A stretch of DNA of 64,000 nucleotides, taken from assembly GCA_033980235.1 (NCBI GenBank), contig CM067072.1:20897047-20961046 (forward strand), given 5' to 3'. The position numbers and the translations under genes are program-made. The notes beneath the pieces were generated by a model. The model had not been told where the DNA came from and did not search any database. It was given only the letters and a program-made list of their open reading frames with translations. The stretch is from Diadema setosum (taxonomy: Eukaryota > Echinodermata > Echinoidea > Diadematoida > Diadematidae). Each line of letters opens with the position of its first letter. The stretch's first letter is position 1. Shown here piece by piece: positions 11,601-24,576 of the stretch.

Positions 11601-13884
11601 CGTCACAATGAAAGTGACAATTTTGGAATTCACACTGCTCTATTTTGTCTATCTTTAATAAAGTAATAAGATTAGTATGCCAAACGCATGTTTATTGGAT
11701 TGCAACTAGGAGTAAACACTTGTATTGTGTATGAGTAGTGCCATTGATGGTGAACATGCTCAAGTGCCATTGATGGTGAAACTAATTAACATGATAATGA
11801 TTGAAATTTGTGTGTCAGTGTAGTGAAGTACACACTACACAGTATAGAGACTTGGCAATGTAGGTGTATTGAGAACTGGTTTCGGCTGGTTGGAAGTTGG
11901 CCATTTGGTTTTACCTAGGTAGAGGAGTGTATTAGAAGGAGTCAGACACACCCTAGCTGCCATGTTGAGTGGACAGAGTTCTCTAGAGCTGTCACACGGT
12001 ACAGTCTACCTTGCAACACGCAGCAATTCGTCTGAGAGTTTAATTTAAGCAGCTGTAAACTACTGAGTTGAGGAAGGCTGCTAACCTGCCAGCAGTGTTG
12101 GAGCTGGTTTTGCAGTTTGTAAGCTCTATTCGAGCAATTTTTGGTCACCATCGGTGAGTTTTATCTTGACTTTATTCTTCACTAGAAACAATGGAGTTTG
12201 AGGTGAAAGACAATGAATTTATAAGTGAATTTACAAGTGACAAATATTAAAGGTCTTATTTGAAATGTGAAGACTGTTGTGAAGTGCACTTATGTAATTA
12301 CAAAGTAAACTGAGAAAACGGAGTTCAGCTTTTCAGTAATTACAGCTATTCACATTACATTGACAAGGTGAGATGGAGTATTTGATATTTTTGGACAAAC
12401 CTCATGCTTTTGTATGTCAGATTTAAATGTGAAGATGTGAGGTAGGAATAATTTTACTGGTTGGTCATAAAGTTTTGATGTACTGTTGTGGGTCTTTAAA
12501 TTGAATGTCATTGCTTGGGGACTTTAAATGCCCATTAGTGCAATGCTTAATTTTACATAAGTGTATCTCATTGTGAATGATAAAACCATAAGGCATTTCG
12601 GTAGGAAATGTGTTTGGAATTATGACTATCATTACTATAGATGGCACTAAGGACGGAACAGAAATTTCCGTGTCGCACTACGGACTGGACTGGAGTTTGT
12701 GTGATGCACTTAAGCGGGGACTGCATGGCCTAGAGTCTCCATGTTGCTGAGACAACGTGCATGTGAGGTCAGACGAGTTATCGCGATAGTCATCTCGCGT
12801 TGGCAGTGAGAGTCGCGTGGTCACATCGTTAGTTAGCGAGACTAGTGGACACGTCCATAGACTTACAGAGGCCAGATCATGGTGATGTATGCATTTGATA
12901 CACGTTCGCATTTGAGAGCAGAAGTATTCTCGAAAGTCTGATGAACTTTCAAAGACTCGTAGTGAGATGAGATACACTTCAACACACTGAGATATATTTG
13001 ATGTGTACCTATTGAGACCCAGGTTGTTGTGAAATTTTCAGGTGGCGTACAAGTATGAAATACCAAAATTCCCAGATGTGACATTGGTCATTATGGAGTT
13101 GAACCATAATATGCATAATGTATTCAGGTCAAATCTGTTTCAGGTAAATCAATGGAGAATGTGGCTTTAAAGTGTGATGATTGGGTTTAAGACTTAAGTG
13201 AGATTATGAAGTAAGATGTGGCAGGGATTCTGAGCCAGAATTAGCAAAATTTCAGGACAAGTCAATTCAGGACTGTCAATTGAGTTGTGGTAGCCCTGTT
13301 GGGTGGGAACGATATATATATAACGGACGTGAAGAGATAGAGTGTTAGATGTCAGGTGAGATTAGGACCTGGACATTTTGGTAAATTTGGATTGACTCAG
13401 AATCAGAGAGGTCGCACAGAGTCAAGTCAGCTCAGGACTTGCTGTGGACCAGAGTTAAAGCCAAACTTAATTGGTTAACAGAAACAGCATCTCATAATTA
13501 TGACCTGTATACATGAGACGGAATTTAAGCAAAGGAAGTCAATTTGTGAATTAAGCTTCACTTCCTTTAAGTGAGAACAATTGAGGTTGGGTCAGTGACC
13601 TTTGAGTGGAATGGTTTGAGGTCAAGACAGTGTCAACTGATGTGTTCAATTTCTAAGGGGGTGATGCATTTTTAAACAGTAAAAGTGAGGTTTCGATACT
13701 GACTTTTGCATTGGTTTAATTTTCGGGAATTTAGAGATTTGAACGGACGAGTTTGCTATAGAAATGGATTGACCGGCCAAACAATCTTTGGTATGTGAAT
13801 TGAACTTTATTGGAAATAAACCTTGAGAGGTAACTGTACATGGCATGTGTGAAGTTATCCTTATTTGAGTAAACCCACGTGACA
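11601..13884 (+). repeat. 5' LTR of element 1
   Basis: A 2284-bp LTR. It begins CGTCACAATG (the partner LTR begins TGTCACAATG, so the first T has mutated) and ends CACGTGACA directly before the primer-binding site. It contains a TATA-like run (GATATATATATAACG, about 13310) and an AATAAA at 13815-13820, about 65 bp before its end. It keeps the uninterrupted version of two sites that carry transposons in the 3' LTR (about 12709 and TTA at 13345-13347). Confidence 0.85.
13310..13323 (+). promoter_or_regulatory. Candidate TATA box in the 5' LTR of element 1
   Basis: An alternating TATATATATAA stretch lies about 570 bp before the LTR end and about 500 bp before the AATAAA signal, a plausible core promoter position. 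The 3' LTR copy has lost part of it (GATATAGATAACG near 23421). Confidence 0.4.
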
Positions 13885-13890
13885 TTTTAC

Positions 13891-13908
13891 TGGGGGCTTG
13901 TCCGGGAG
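13891..13908 (+). promoter_or_regulatory. Primer-binding site of element 1, proline-tRNA-like
   Basis: TGGGGGCTTGTCCGGGAG lies 6 bp after the LTR end. It matches the complement of a typical tRNA-Pro 3' end at 16 of 18 positions as recalled, so minus-strand DNA synthesis was probably primed by a proline tRNA. The tRNA identity is an inference from general knowledge. Confidence 0.6.
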
Positions 13909-14040
13909 ACAAAACATGCCATGTACGATCACGTGGGTAGTAGGACAGTGAATATTTTGTTGGTCATAGTCCTTTTTGGTTTACTCACACATACCCGATT
14001 GTGTTTTAATTCTTCTGAGGTCAAAGTTGTATCATTCAAG

Positions 14041-15122
14041 ATGGATTTGACCAATCTTTTAGAAGCTTGAGAGAAGCTTGGTCTGGGTGGTCAAGAGTTA
14101 CAGAATTTCATTAAAGATCAGCAAAATAGAGCTAGAGATGAACGTGCAGAACTTTTACAATTAAAGAAAACTGAAAATGAAACTGCTCAATTGAATTTGA
14201 AAATTGTAGAAATCAGAAAGAGTTGAATTCTGGTGTAAAGTCAGAGGTAAATAGATCTTCAGTCAGAACACCTAAATTGCCTGCATTTAACCAAGATAAA
14301 GATGATTTGGATGCGTACTTGTTCAGGTACGAGCGCTATGCCAAGGTTCAAGGTTGGCCTGAGAGTGATTGGGCTATAAACCTGAGCGCGTTGCTTACGG
14401 GAAGTGCACTTGAAGTATATTCTCGCTTATCCCTTGATGATGCTAACAATTACTCAACATTGAAATCCGCTTTGCTAAAGCATTTTCTGTTAACTGCAGA
14501 AGGTTTCCGCACGAAGTTCTTTACAGGAAAACCAGAAAAAGGTGAGACTGCACATCAGTATGCAGCCCGTCTAGAAAATTATTTGGATAGATGGATTGAT
14601 TTGTCTAACACAACTCATGACTTTAACAGTTTGAAAGATTTGCTCCTTAGGGAACAGGATGCCCGCGTGATCTCGCAGTTTTCGTCAAAGAAAGGAAACC
14701 AGAGAACGTGGAGAGGACAGCTGAGATCACTGAGCAGTATCTGGAGGCTCGAAGTGGTGTCTTCGCTTTTCAACGTCGATCACCACCTCAACCCAGTAGT
14801 GTAACCAACAAGTCCCCGAACAGGGACAATAACTAGGCAACTGGTAGGCCAGACCATCCCCGTCAATCTCACCCTCCCAATAGACAAAATTTCAAACAGT
14901 GTTATATTTGTCACAAACAGGGCCATTTTGCCAGAGACTGCAATCAGAGAACACGTTCTAATAATTCACCACTAACATGTTATGTGTGCCAAAGACCTGG
15001 CCATTTAGCCAGAAATTGTATTTATAGCCCAAAGAATGCAGCAGGTTTGATCACAACACATGGCTACCAGCCTACACAACCATCACCCATGTACCCACCT
15101 GAATTTCATTCCATGCCATAAA
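14041..15122 (+). pseudogene. gag of element 1, broken
   Basis: Gag forms the particle and packages the RNA. It starts at the ATG at 14041 with an N-terminal helical segment (LGLGGQELQNFIKDQQ), but in-frame stops occur at 14068 and 14224. The capsid-like region occupies the open stretch 14223-14804 (KLPAFNQDKDDLDAYLFRYE, WAINLSALLTGSALEVY). A frame change near 14650 moves the reading frame before the nucleocapsid. Two CCHC zinc knuckles are intact: CYICHKQGHFARDC (14900-14941) and CYVCQRPGHLARNC (14978-15019). A TAA at 15121 closes the zinc-knuckle frame. Confidence 0.75.
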
Positions 15123-15133
15123 GTTATTCTCCC

Positions 15134-18100
15134 ATGCCTGAAGTGCAGTCAATGACCTCTAATGGTGATTTACTTTCACAGGAACCTCATGAAGCTGCTA
15201 ATGTAGAAGCTGCAGCCCAAGCGTCTTGTATGGTTGTGAAAGCCCCACAATTTGCTCCCCAAGAATGTTGCACCCAAAATGATCGTTTGCAATTACAATG
15301 TGGACATTCAGTCCCGATTCTCAGTGTTGCATGTAGTGAGGAGATTGTTCGTAAAATGCCAGTCACCACAGGTTTCGTAGGCCAAAGAAAGGTTTCAGTA
15401 CGTAGAGACAGCGGATGTAGCAGTGCTGTAGTGAAACCAGGACCTCGTAGCTGCATCTCAAATGACAGGTAAACAAAGCACCTGTCTTCTCATTGATGGA
15501 ACCATGAAACAATTCCCGGTTGCCACAATACATATAGACACTCCCTACTTTTCAGGTTTTGTTGAGGCACTATGTATGGCAGCCCCTTTATACGATCTAA
15601 TCATAGGCAACATAGATGGCGTGAGAGCACCTGATGATCCGGACCCAAATTGGTCGCCACCACTTCCAGCCGGAGCAGTGCAGACCCGAGCTCAGGTAAA
15701 GAAACAAGCCAAGCCCTTCAAACCTTTGAAAGTTCCACAACCCTTGGATGAAACTGTCACACCAGAACTACTGAAGAAAGCCCAACAAGAGGATGCCACA
15801 CTGCAAAAGGCCAGAGAGCTAGGCAGAAGTCAGACTGAAAAGGTAAATTCTCACCAAGCTGTTTCATCATTCTATTATCAAGATGACATTCTATACAGAA
15901 AATACCATTCTCCTAATTTTGAAGCCGACGATGTGTTTGTTCAAGTTGTTCCAAAACTCTTTCGTCCCCAAGTCATGCGAGCAGCACATGAAAACTTGTT
16001 GGAGGCCATCGAGGCACCAAGAAAACACTAGACAAGATACTAACGAACTTTTTCTGGCCAGGAATCGGTGCGGATGTCACTCGCTACTGTAGATCGTGCG
16101 ATGTGTGCCAGAGGACTTTCCCCAAGGGTAAGATAACCAAAGTGCCATTAGGGAAAATGCCCATAATCGATATTCCATTCGATCGTGTAGCAGTAGACCT
16201 AGTCGGTCCAATACACCCCATGACTGAACGAAAGAATAAATACATACTAACCATAGTAGATTACGCAACAAGATACCCCGAGGCCATACCATTGACTGGG
16301 ATAGAAGCTGAACATGTAGCAGAAGCGTTGGCGAGGTAATGTTAACCGATCAAGGATCTCAATTTACCTCCCAGGTCATGAAGGAAGTGAGTAAACTGTT
16401 ATCCATTACACACATCACCACTTCTCCCTATCACCCTGCAGCAAAAGGGTTGGTGGAGAGATTTAACGGCACACTAAAACAAATGCTTAGGCGCATGTGT
16501 GCTGAACGCCCCCTCGACTGGGATAGGTATGTAGAGCCCCTCCTGTTTGCAGTTAGGGAATCCCCTCAGGAAAGCTTGGGATTTTCCCCAATTTAGCTAC
16601 TGTATGGACGGAAGGTAAGAGGCCCAATGACTATTCTCAAGGAAGTCTGGACAGGACAGGTTGACTCAGGTGAGACTAAAATCACATACCAATATGTTCT
16701 TGATCTCAGAAACAGACTGGAGGAAACATGCCAAAATGCCCAACAGGAACTCGTCAAATCATCGTCCACGTACAAACACCACTATGACAAGAAAACACGA
16801 CTTCGTCAATTCAACGTTGGAGACAGAGTACTACTCCTCCTCCCCACAGACCGTAACAAACTCCTGTTACAGTGGAAGGGTCCTTTTCAGGTCATATCTA
16901 GGGTGGGGAACACTGACTATCGCATTGATATCAATGGCAAACTCAAAGTTTTCCATATCGACCTACTCAAGAAGTATCATGACAGGAGTGAAATCAGTCT
17001 TTCATTTATAGATCAGCCCCTCGATGTTTCCTGTACTGCTGTGCTGGAGCCAGATGATAATGAAACGGAAGAACCAAATCCTCTTCCTGAACTGTCTAAC
17101 ACCTCTCTCTTGCCTCCATACTCCTTACAGGCCACAGAGTCTATCACAGATGTGAAGGTCAACGAAGCACTCACCACCAATCAGGAAACTCAAGTTAAGA
17201 ACCTGCTAGATGAGTACAGTGATATTTTCACTGATGTACCAGGTCGCACTAATCTGTGTCAACACAAAATTGAACTAACTGTACAAGAAATACCAAAATC
17301 TAAACCCTATCCAATCCCCTTTGCTCTCAGGGAAACTGTTAATCAGGAAGTGCAAACTATGCTTTCACTTGGTGTTATTGAGCCATCACATAGCTCAATA
17401 GTCTCTCCAATTGTTATTGTGAAGAAACCAGATGGATCAAACAGATTCTGTGAAGATTTTCGTAAATTGAACAAAGTTACAAAATTTGATTCAGAACCAA
17501 TCCCGGACCAAAGTGAATTGTTCACTAATCTAGTACAAGATTGTTACTTTTCAAAATAGACCTGAGCAAAGGCTATTGGCAGGTACCAATGTCACAAGAT
17601 GCAAAACCACTAATCGCCTTCATTACACCCAATGGACTCTTTCAGTTTAGAGTTATGTCCTTTGGGCTCGTAAATGCTCCTGCTACTTTCAGCAGACTGA
17701 TGAGAATCATTCTGCATGGAATGAGTGGAACCATCAACTACATCGATGACATACTTGTACACGCAGCCACCTGGGAAGAGCACATGGACACCCTCACAGA
17801 ACTCTTCAAAAGACTGAGGCATGCGAACTTGACGGTTCGTCCAAGTAAATGTTATGTTGGTCACAGCAGTGTTGAATTCCTTTGTCACGTCGTTGGTAAA
17901 GGGCAGATAGCCCCAAGACCAGAAAAGGTGAAGTCCATTCTAGAAGTGAGCCGCCCTCAAACCAAAAAGCAAATGAGGTCATTTTTGGAAATGACTAATT
18001 ACTACAACAGATTCATCCCCAATTATGCTGCAATCGCAGTACCACTAACAGACAAAACCAGAAAATCTGAACCTAACAAGATCATTTGGGAAACACCCCA

Positions 18101-18540
18101 AGAACAGGCATTTGTCGCTCTCAAAGACAAGTTAACTAATCCACCCATCCTTCATCTCCCCGATCTAAACAGGGATTTCATTCTCAGGACTGATGCCTCG
18201 GATGCTGGACTAGGAGCTGTTCTACTGCAAAAAACATGGTGACGAAAAATTTCCCATTGCTTATGCGAGTAGAAAATTACTCCCTCGAGAACGATCGTAC
18301 TCGACAGTAGAACGAGAATGTTTGGCCATCGTCTGGGCAGTCCGCAAATTTGAGCCATTTTTATATGGTAGGAAATTCGTGTTGGAAACCGATCACCATT
18401 CCCTAGCATATATGCAGAGTGCAAAAGTGATCAATGGCAGAGTCATGCGATGGGCGCTTGCTTTGCAACCATATACATTTCACATTGAAGCAATCAAAGG
18501 AAGCGAGAATGTAGGCGCTGATATGCTCAGTCGATTGTAA
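15134..18540 (+). pseudogene. pol of element 1: protease, integrase, RT, RNase H, broken
   Basis: Domains in order: an aspartic protease remnant (DSG at 15407-15415; LIIGNIDG near 15595); the integrase zinc-binding region (AAHENL near 15980, CRSCDVCQ at 16088); the integrase core (VDLVGP near 16195, LTDQGSQF near 16342, VERFNG near 16453); a GPF/Y-like tail (DRVLLLLP, LLQWKGPFQV, near 16822-16890); reverse transcriptase (KKPDGSNRFC near 17424, IDLSKGYWQVP near 17556, YIDD at 17739-17750); RNase H (RTDASDAG near 18187, ETDHHSLAY near 18385), ending at TAA 18538-18540. At least six frame changes or stops break it. The order with integrase before RT is read directly from the sequence. No env-like gene follows. 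Confidence 0.85.
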
Positions 18541-18680
18541 ATACTGTTTTTAAGGAAATTGAGATTGCAGAGAATTTTGCAAAGGCTGAAGGTTTGTTTT
18601 TCTCACCAAAATGTTGTGAATCCTTGTGTGTGACATTAAATTAGCTCAAATTTGAAACTTGAAATTGAGCAATTTCATGC

Positions 18681-18696
18681 TGAGGGGGGAGTGAAT
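18681..18696 (+). promoter_or_regulatory. Polypurine tract of element 1
   Basis: GAGGGGGGAGTGAAT immediately precedes the 3' LTR start at 18697. This is the purine-rich position expected for the plus-strand DNA primer. Confidence 0.65.
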
Positions 18697-19066
18697 TGTC
18701 ACAATGAAAGTGACAATTTTGGAATTCTCACTGCTCTGTTTTGTCTATCTTTAATAAAGTAATAAGATTAGTATGTCAAACACATGTTTATTGGATTGCA
18801 ACTAGGAGTAAACACTTGTATTGTGTATGAGTAGTGCCATTGATGGTGAACATGCTCAAGTGCCATTGATGGTGAAACTAATTAACATGATAATGATTGA
18901 AATTTGTGTGTCAGTGTAGTGAAGTACACACTACACAGTATAGAGACTTGGCAATGTAGGTGTATTGAGAACTGGTTTTGGCTGGTTGGAAGTTGGCCAT
19001 TTGGTTTTACCTAGGTAGAGGAGTGTATTAGAAGGAGTCAGACACACCCTAGCTGCCATGTTGAGT

Positions 19067-21966
19067 AGAGCTTGTTGAGCTTTTGAAAGTTTGAAAAAAT
19101 CCATAAATCAGGTTAATGACTCGAGAAGGCCAATTTTTTCGTATATGAACCTTTACATACTCAAGATTGAATAGTGTCTTGGGGGAAATTTACTACACTG
19201 ATATATTGGTGGATTCAAGAGGATTGTTCAAGTCACATTTTGAATTTGTGGCTTAGCACTTTATTGCAGCCAAATCCGTCGTGTATACAAATACTCTTTA
19301 TTTTTTGAAAACTCACAAAATATCAATATCTCTTCGCTAAGAATGGAAAATTAATGTAATATTTGAGTTTCCCTCCTTTGTGACATGAAATTGAAATAAG
19401 ATATACTTGTTTTTAACAGTCTGTATTGTATAATCTGTGTGAATTATGAAGACAAACTTTGCATATATTTCAGACGCACACACGCGCACAGAATCAATCA
19501 TATACGCATAAAGACATCTTGAAATGTGGATATTAAACAATTTCAACAATTCAAGTTTTAAAAGAGAAAGCATTCAGTGTCATACAAAATAATAATATGA
19601 GTTGTTGGGGGGGGGGGAGGGGTTATATCTCATTGAGAATTTTACATATTTCGTGTACCTAAAAGCAGGGAAAGAGTCCCTTCTTCAGCATTATGCATAT
19701 AACGCATTTTAAATTTAGAGTATCTAGATCAGAGAAAATAAAGTAAGTATATCAACATTATTCCAGAGATTATCATGTCTTTTCTTAAAGGGACTAAAAT
19801 ACCATAAAGTAGACATTAAGGCCTTGTTTAGCTATATTGGTTTTCTTGTTTAGGGTATCAAAATCACCAATAGTACTGTAAAATCTTCCGTTGTGTGACA
19901 ACGAATTTACCAAAAAAAAAATAGTGTTGCATGAGAATTATGACTGTACATGCCTCACTGAATCCTCCTCCTCCATGTTCGTTGGTAAATGCAGGCTGTG
20001 TGAAATTATGCAGGAAAGATCTTATCAAAATGAACGACTAACTCTTAATGGCCAAAAATCCATGAAAAGAAAATTTTTAAAATTTGGGAAAAAAATCTCT
20101 TTGGAAGTCTGAACACTTATAGATTTCGTATATTCGGACAGACCATACATGCTGAAATACAATGTGCCGAATAAGACCAAAATAGTCTACGTATTATACC
20201 AAGTTGGTGTGTTTATACACATACATTTTACCCCATATGCACGTTTTCAGACTACATTTGGATCATGAAGATCATTTAGGAACAAGAAAAAAAATGTTCT
20301 CATGTCAAAGCTGTTACGGTGACAAAAACATACACGTAAAAGTGAAAAATCTATATGCTTTCAATTGTTTTATCAATCTCAAATCTCCAAATTAATTTGA
20401 AGGAAACTTTCTTTTTTGTAAATTAGTCTTGAAAACAACCCTGTGAAAAAAAAAAATAGCTCTGAAATTTGTAACAGAATACAGCAAATACATTTTCTTT
20501 CCAACATGGAGACTTGTTCATAAAAATGCATGATAAATACCGAGTTTAAAGGGTAAATTCAGTAGTGGAAAAAAGGGAGCTATTGACTCACAATTAAATT
20601 ACGTTAAAAAAAAAACTACTATCAGCATGGATGCTTTAAATACCGCTTTGATTGCTTTCAACGTTTATTAATTTAAATTGAGAAACCGTGTAGAGGTATC
20701 AACAACGTAGAACTATGAATTTTATACGACAGCGTTAGATTTGAAAAATAATGTTTGCAGTTATATCATAAATGTAACATCCTTTCAAAGGATGTTAAAC
20801 ATGTAAGTATCGTGTCTCGGTTATGTAAGAAACTACAGGGAAGTACAGCTGTATTGACAGCGGCAGGATTTTTTTTTTGAAAACTTGAGGTAAATTAATC
20901 AATATTAAAAATGCATTTTGTTTTCATCCGTTTTCTACTGTCTATATAGCTAATCCCCCTAAATATGGCTGTGAAAGCATACCAAAATCGCATTTTATTC
21001 AAAAGAAGTTACAAATTAATCAATGACAATTTCAAATGTTGTTTCACTAGTGATCTAACTCTGTAAGAATTACTAACATATAAGGCACATGTCCAAACAT
21101 CCAGCTATCCGTATTTTTTTTTTTTTTTTTTTTTTTTTTACCCATATGAACGTTTTCAGATCACACTTGCATCGGGGAAAAAAATCATAAATTTAGAGAC
21201 AATACACTTTTTACAATGAGCCATTTCGATGAAAAAAACACACATAACAAATTAAGATTTATATTTTGAATATATTTCATCAGTTATTTAACTACTGATT
21301 AATTTTGAGGAAGCTTTCCTTTTGAAGCGAAATGTCAGCATGAATAAAGTGCTAACCCACTAATGAAACTTTAAGGTGCTGGGACAGACCATGACTGTTG
21401 ATTAATTTTCTTATAGGTCATAATGCACAATGCTAAAATACTCCTAAAACCAGTGATTGTGGTATTTTCCTGATAAGTTCAACAAAAATAAAAAACTGGC
21501 AAAAAATGTCATGATCAGTAGAATTACCATGAAAATAGTGCTAACCCCAACAGTACAAAAATTAACAAAAAATACTCATTAAATGCTTAAAATTTCACTA
21601 ATGTTTATCTCATCTCCATTTTCATAACTGGCAGAAGAGGACAAGTTATGTTATGAATCAGAATCAATCATTTTTTGTAGATGAAAAAGTTTCCTCACTG
21701 TTCAGATTTAGATATTTTTATGACACCCTTCTGTCTGCTACCATGGAGGTCGCCATCTTGAAAAGTGTGGCTTAGCATTATATTCCTGCCTATAAGATTT
21801 GATTAATTTTCGGGGCAAAAAGATGCCTGCATTAAAAACCCATTTATTGCTTAAATTTCAAGATGACATTTTTAGGGATTAAAGAGCAGTGATTCAGGAT
21901 GGTGTAAATGCATGTAACTCATTTTTCACCAAAGTGTGGGTTAACACTATAATGCACCGACCCCTT
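19067..21966. other. 2.9 kb unrelated segment replacing part of the 3' LTR
   Basis: Sequence here has no match in the 5' LTR and replaces about 270 bp of it. No coding domain was recognised. A G run lies at 19607-19617 and a T run at about 21114-21139. From about 21340 the motif GTGCTAACCCA recurs directly (about 21349 and 21539) and as its complement near the right end (GGGTTAACAC, about 21940), hinting at a MITE-like unit ending at ACCGACCCCTT (21966). There is no clear target duplication, so a rearrangement is as likely as a simple insertion. Confidence 0.5.
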
Positions 21967-22452
21967 CAAATATTAAAGGTCTTATTTGAAAGGTGAAGAC
22001 TGTTGTGAAGTGCACTTATGTAATTACAAAGTAAACTGAGAAAACTGGAGTTCAGCTTTTCAGTAATTACAGCTATTCACATTACACTGACAAGGTCAGA
22101 TGAAGTATTTGATATTTTTAGACAAACCTCATGCTTTTGTACGTCAGATTTTGTATGTCAGATTTAAATGTGAAGATGTGAGGTAGGAATAATTCTATTG
22201 GTTGGTCATAAAGTTTTGATGTACTATTGTGGGTCTTTAAATTGAATGTCATTGCTTGGGGACTTTAAATGCCCATTAGTGCAATGCTTAATTTTACATA
22301 AGTGTATCTCATTGTGAATGATAAAACCATAAGGCATTTCGGTAGGAAATGTATTTGGAATTATGACTATCATTACTATAGATGGCACTAAGGACAGAAC
22401 AGAAATTTCCGTGTCGCACTACGGACTGGACTGGAGTTTGTGTGATGCACTT

Positions 22453-22813
22453 GTAGGCATAGTTTACCATTTGTAGATGAAACAAAAACCCAGCAGTAGT
22501 GCTTTAAACTAGTTCTTAAATGCGAGTTGGGAATAGAAACAACCACTGTATAAAACTGAATCCGTATAATCGATGTTAAGTATTGTTAAATACACAAAAT
22601 ATGAACAATAGTTATAATAAGAATACTTCCAGATTATACCGTCTACAGTAACGGTTTATTGAGAAAAATACTCATATCTTCTTATATTTTAGGCTTTATT
22701 GTAAACATTTTATACGGTAGGTCGTTTTGTGATACAACAGACCTACACATACGTATGAAATGTGATATCTTGAACATTTTTGAAATCACTGCTCCCAAAG
22801 GTAACCTGGACCT
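22453..22813. mobile_element. 361-bp MITE inserted in the 3' LTR of element 1
   Basis: The 5' LTR reads GCACTTAAGC at the equivalent site; here the same bases are split after GCACTT by 361 bp, with TT on both sides. The ends are imperfect inverted repeats (GGCATAGTTTACCATTTG against the complement GGTCCAGGTTACCTTTGG). No coding capacity. The insertion is certain from comparison with the other LTR; the superfamily is not assigned. Confidence 0.6.
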
Positions 22814-23455
22814 TTAAGCTGGGACTGCATGGCCTAGAGTCTCCATGTTGCTGAGACAACGTGCATGTGAGGTCAGACGAGTTATCGCGATAGTCATCTC
22901 GCGTTGGCAGTGAGAGTCGCGTGGTCACATCGTTAGTTAGCGAGACTAATGGACACGTCCATAGACTTACAGAGGCCAGATCATGGTGATGTATGCATTC
23001 GATACACGTTCGCATTTGAGAGCAGAACCAGTATTTTCAAAAGTCTGATGAACTTTCAATAAAGACTCGTAGTGAGATGAGATACACTTCAACACACTGA
23101 GATATATTTGATTTGTACCTATTGAGACCCAGGTTGTTGTGAAATTTTCAGGTGGCGTACAAGTATGAAATACCAAAATTCCCAGATGTGACATTGGTCA
23201 TTATGGAGTTGAACCATAATATGCATAATGTATTCAGGTCAAGTCTGTTTCAGGTAAATCAATGGAGAATGTGGCTTTAAAGTGTGATGATTGGGTTTAA
23301 GACTTAAGTGAGATTATGAAGTAAGATGTGGCAGGGATTCTGAGCCAGAATTAGCAAAATTTCAGGACAAGTCAATTCAGGACTGTCAATTGAGTTGTGG
23401 TAGCCCTGTTGGGTGGGCACGATATAGATAACGGACGTGAAGAGATAGAGATTTA

Positions 23456-24576
23456 CAGTCAGTCCGCAGCACGTATGCTAATGAGCCGATCCGGCAAGAT
23501 TTATTCAGCACTCTCGTTGACGATCTTTGCGTTCGAAAGGTGTCTCGTCGTGCGAGATTTTGCGAGACTTTGATAGGGCTATGGTTTTCACAGTGTAGCG
23601 ACTTGTACATACATTTGTCATGGCTACAAGTCACGGTAAATTGTTCTCCAGACTTTGATCTTTATTTTGATACTATATTTGCAAATAACATCGGGTCTTA
23701 TCATGACTATATAATCAGTTGAATTGCGTAAATTTTACCTGCTTTTCACGGAAGATTTTGTCGTCTAAAGTTCTTTTTTGGTTCCTGACCGGATTAAGAA
23801 ACTGTTGTTTCTGATTTTGGCTTTTTCGTAGAAAGGAAACTTAGATGCTCATCATATATTGGAGTGAAGGAGACGCAAGCATGATTTATACTAGTGTTTC
23901 CGTTTTGAAATGTCTGTAAAATTCACTCCTAAGCCGGAAGTATGCTCCAAACAAAGTGTACAGTGGCGCGAAAGCGCTCTCTCATTGGACAGTGCTTGCA
24001 TTCAGCGCTTGAACTACACGCGTGCCAAGAAACCGCAAGTGGCATGAAACCGATATGTAGCAGCGTAATGACGTAATGCAAGCGCTGAATGCAAGCGCTG
24101 TCCAATGAGAGAGCTTACTCTTGAGATTACACGGTTTCAAGCTGATCAGCACTGACATAGATGTATATTTTACTGGTTCCTGACCGGATTAAGCAAAAAA
24201 TTGTCAAGATATTTACATGGATACAAATATTAGGAGATGGACTACCAAATAAAGCATTTTCATTGAGACGCAAGGTGAATTTGATATTTTTTTGACGTCT
24301 TGAACGTGTACTGCACGAATTACTTTTTTCATCATTTTTCAAGCTCAAATTACGCGATGATATTTTTCATTTACAATAATTTGAGTAACATGTGACGATA
24401 GTTTACATATTTTCCTTGAATTTGATACCAAATTTGTGAACATAAGGTGTATTTTTGTTGCCGAAAGCCCAAGGACAAAATCCCCTTACGCAGCTCATTA
24501 CGTATGCAAGCCTAGAGCGGGCTTGCATACGAGTTGAATAAATACGAGCGAATTATCGGGTGCTGCAGACTGACTG
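23456..24576. mobile_element. 1121-bp non-autonomous DNA transposon with TTA duplication
   Basis: Termini CAGTCAGTCCGCAGCAC and the inverted CAGTCAGTCTGCAGCAC differ at one position. TTA flanks both ends (23453-23455 and 24577-24579), and the 5' LTR holds a single TTA at the matching site (13345-13347), so this is a clean empty-site comparison. A 3-bp TTA duplication is typical of PIF/Harbinger elements. Inside, a second inverted repeat (around 23968-24006 and 24078-24114, GCGCTCTCTCATTGGACAG against its complement) and a direct repeat (TTCCTGACCGGATTAAG at 23783 and 24178) suggest nesting. No transposase. Confidence 0.75.

Noticed and set aside
12678..13912. Minus-strand open frames in the LTR of element 1 (also at 22743-25238)
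   Set aside because: They occur in both LTRs of the same element and differ by frameshifting changes; they are not genes.
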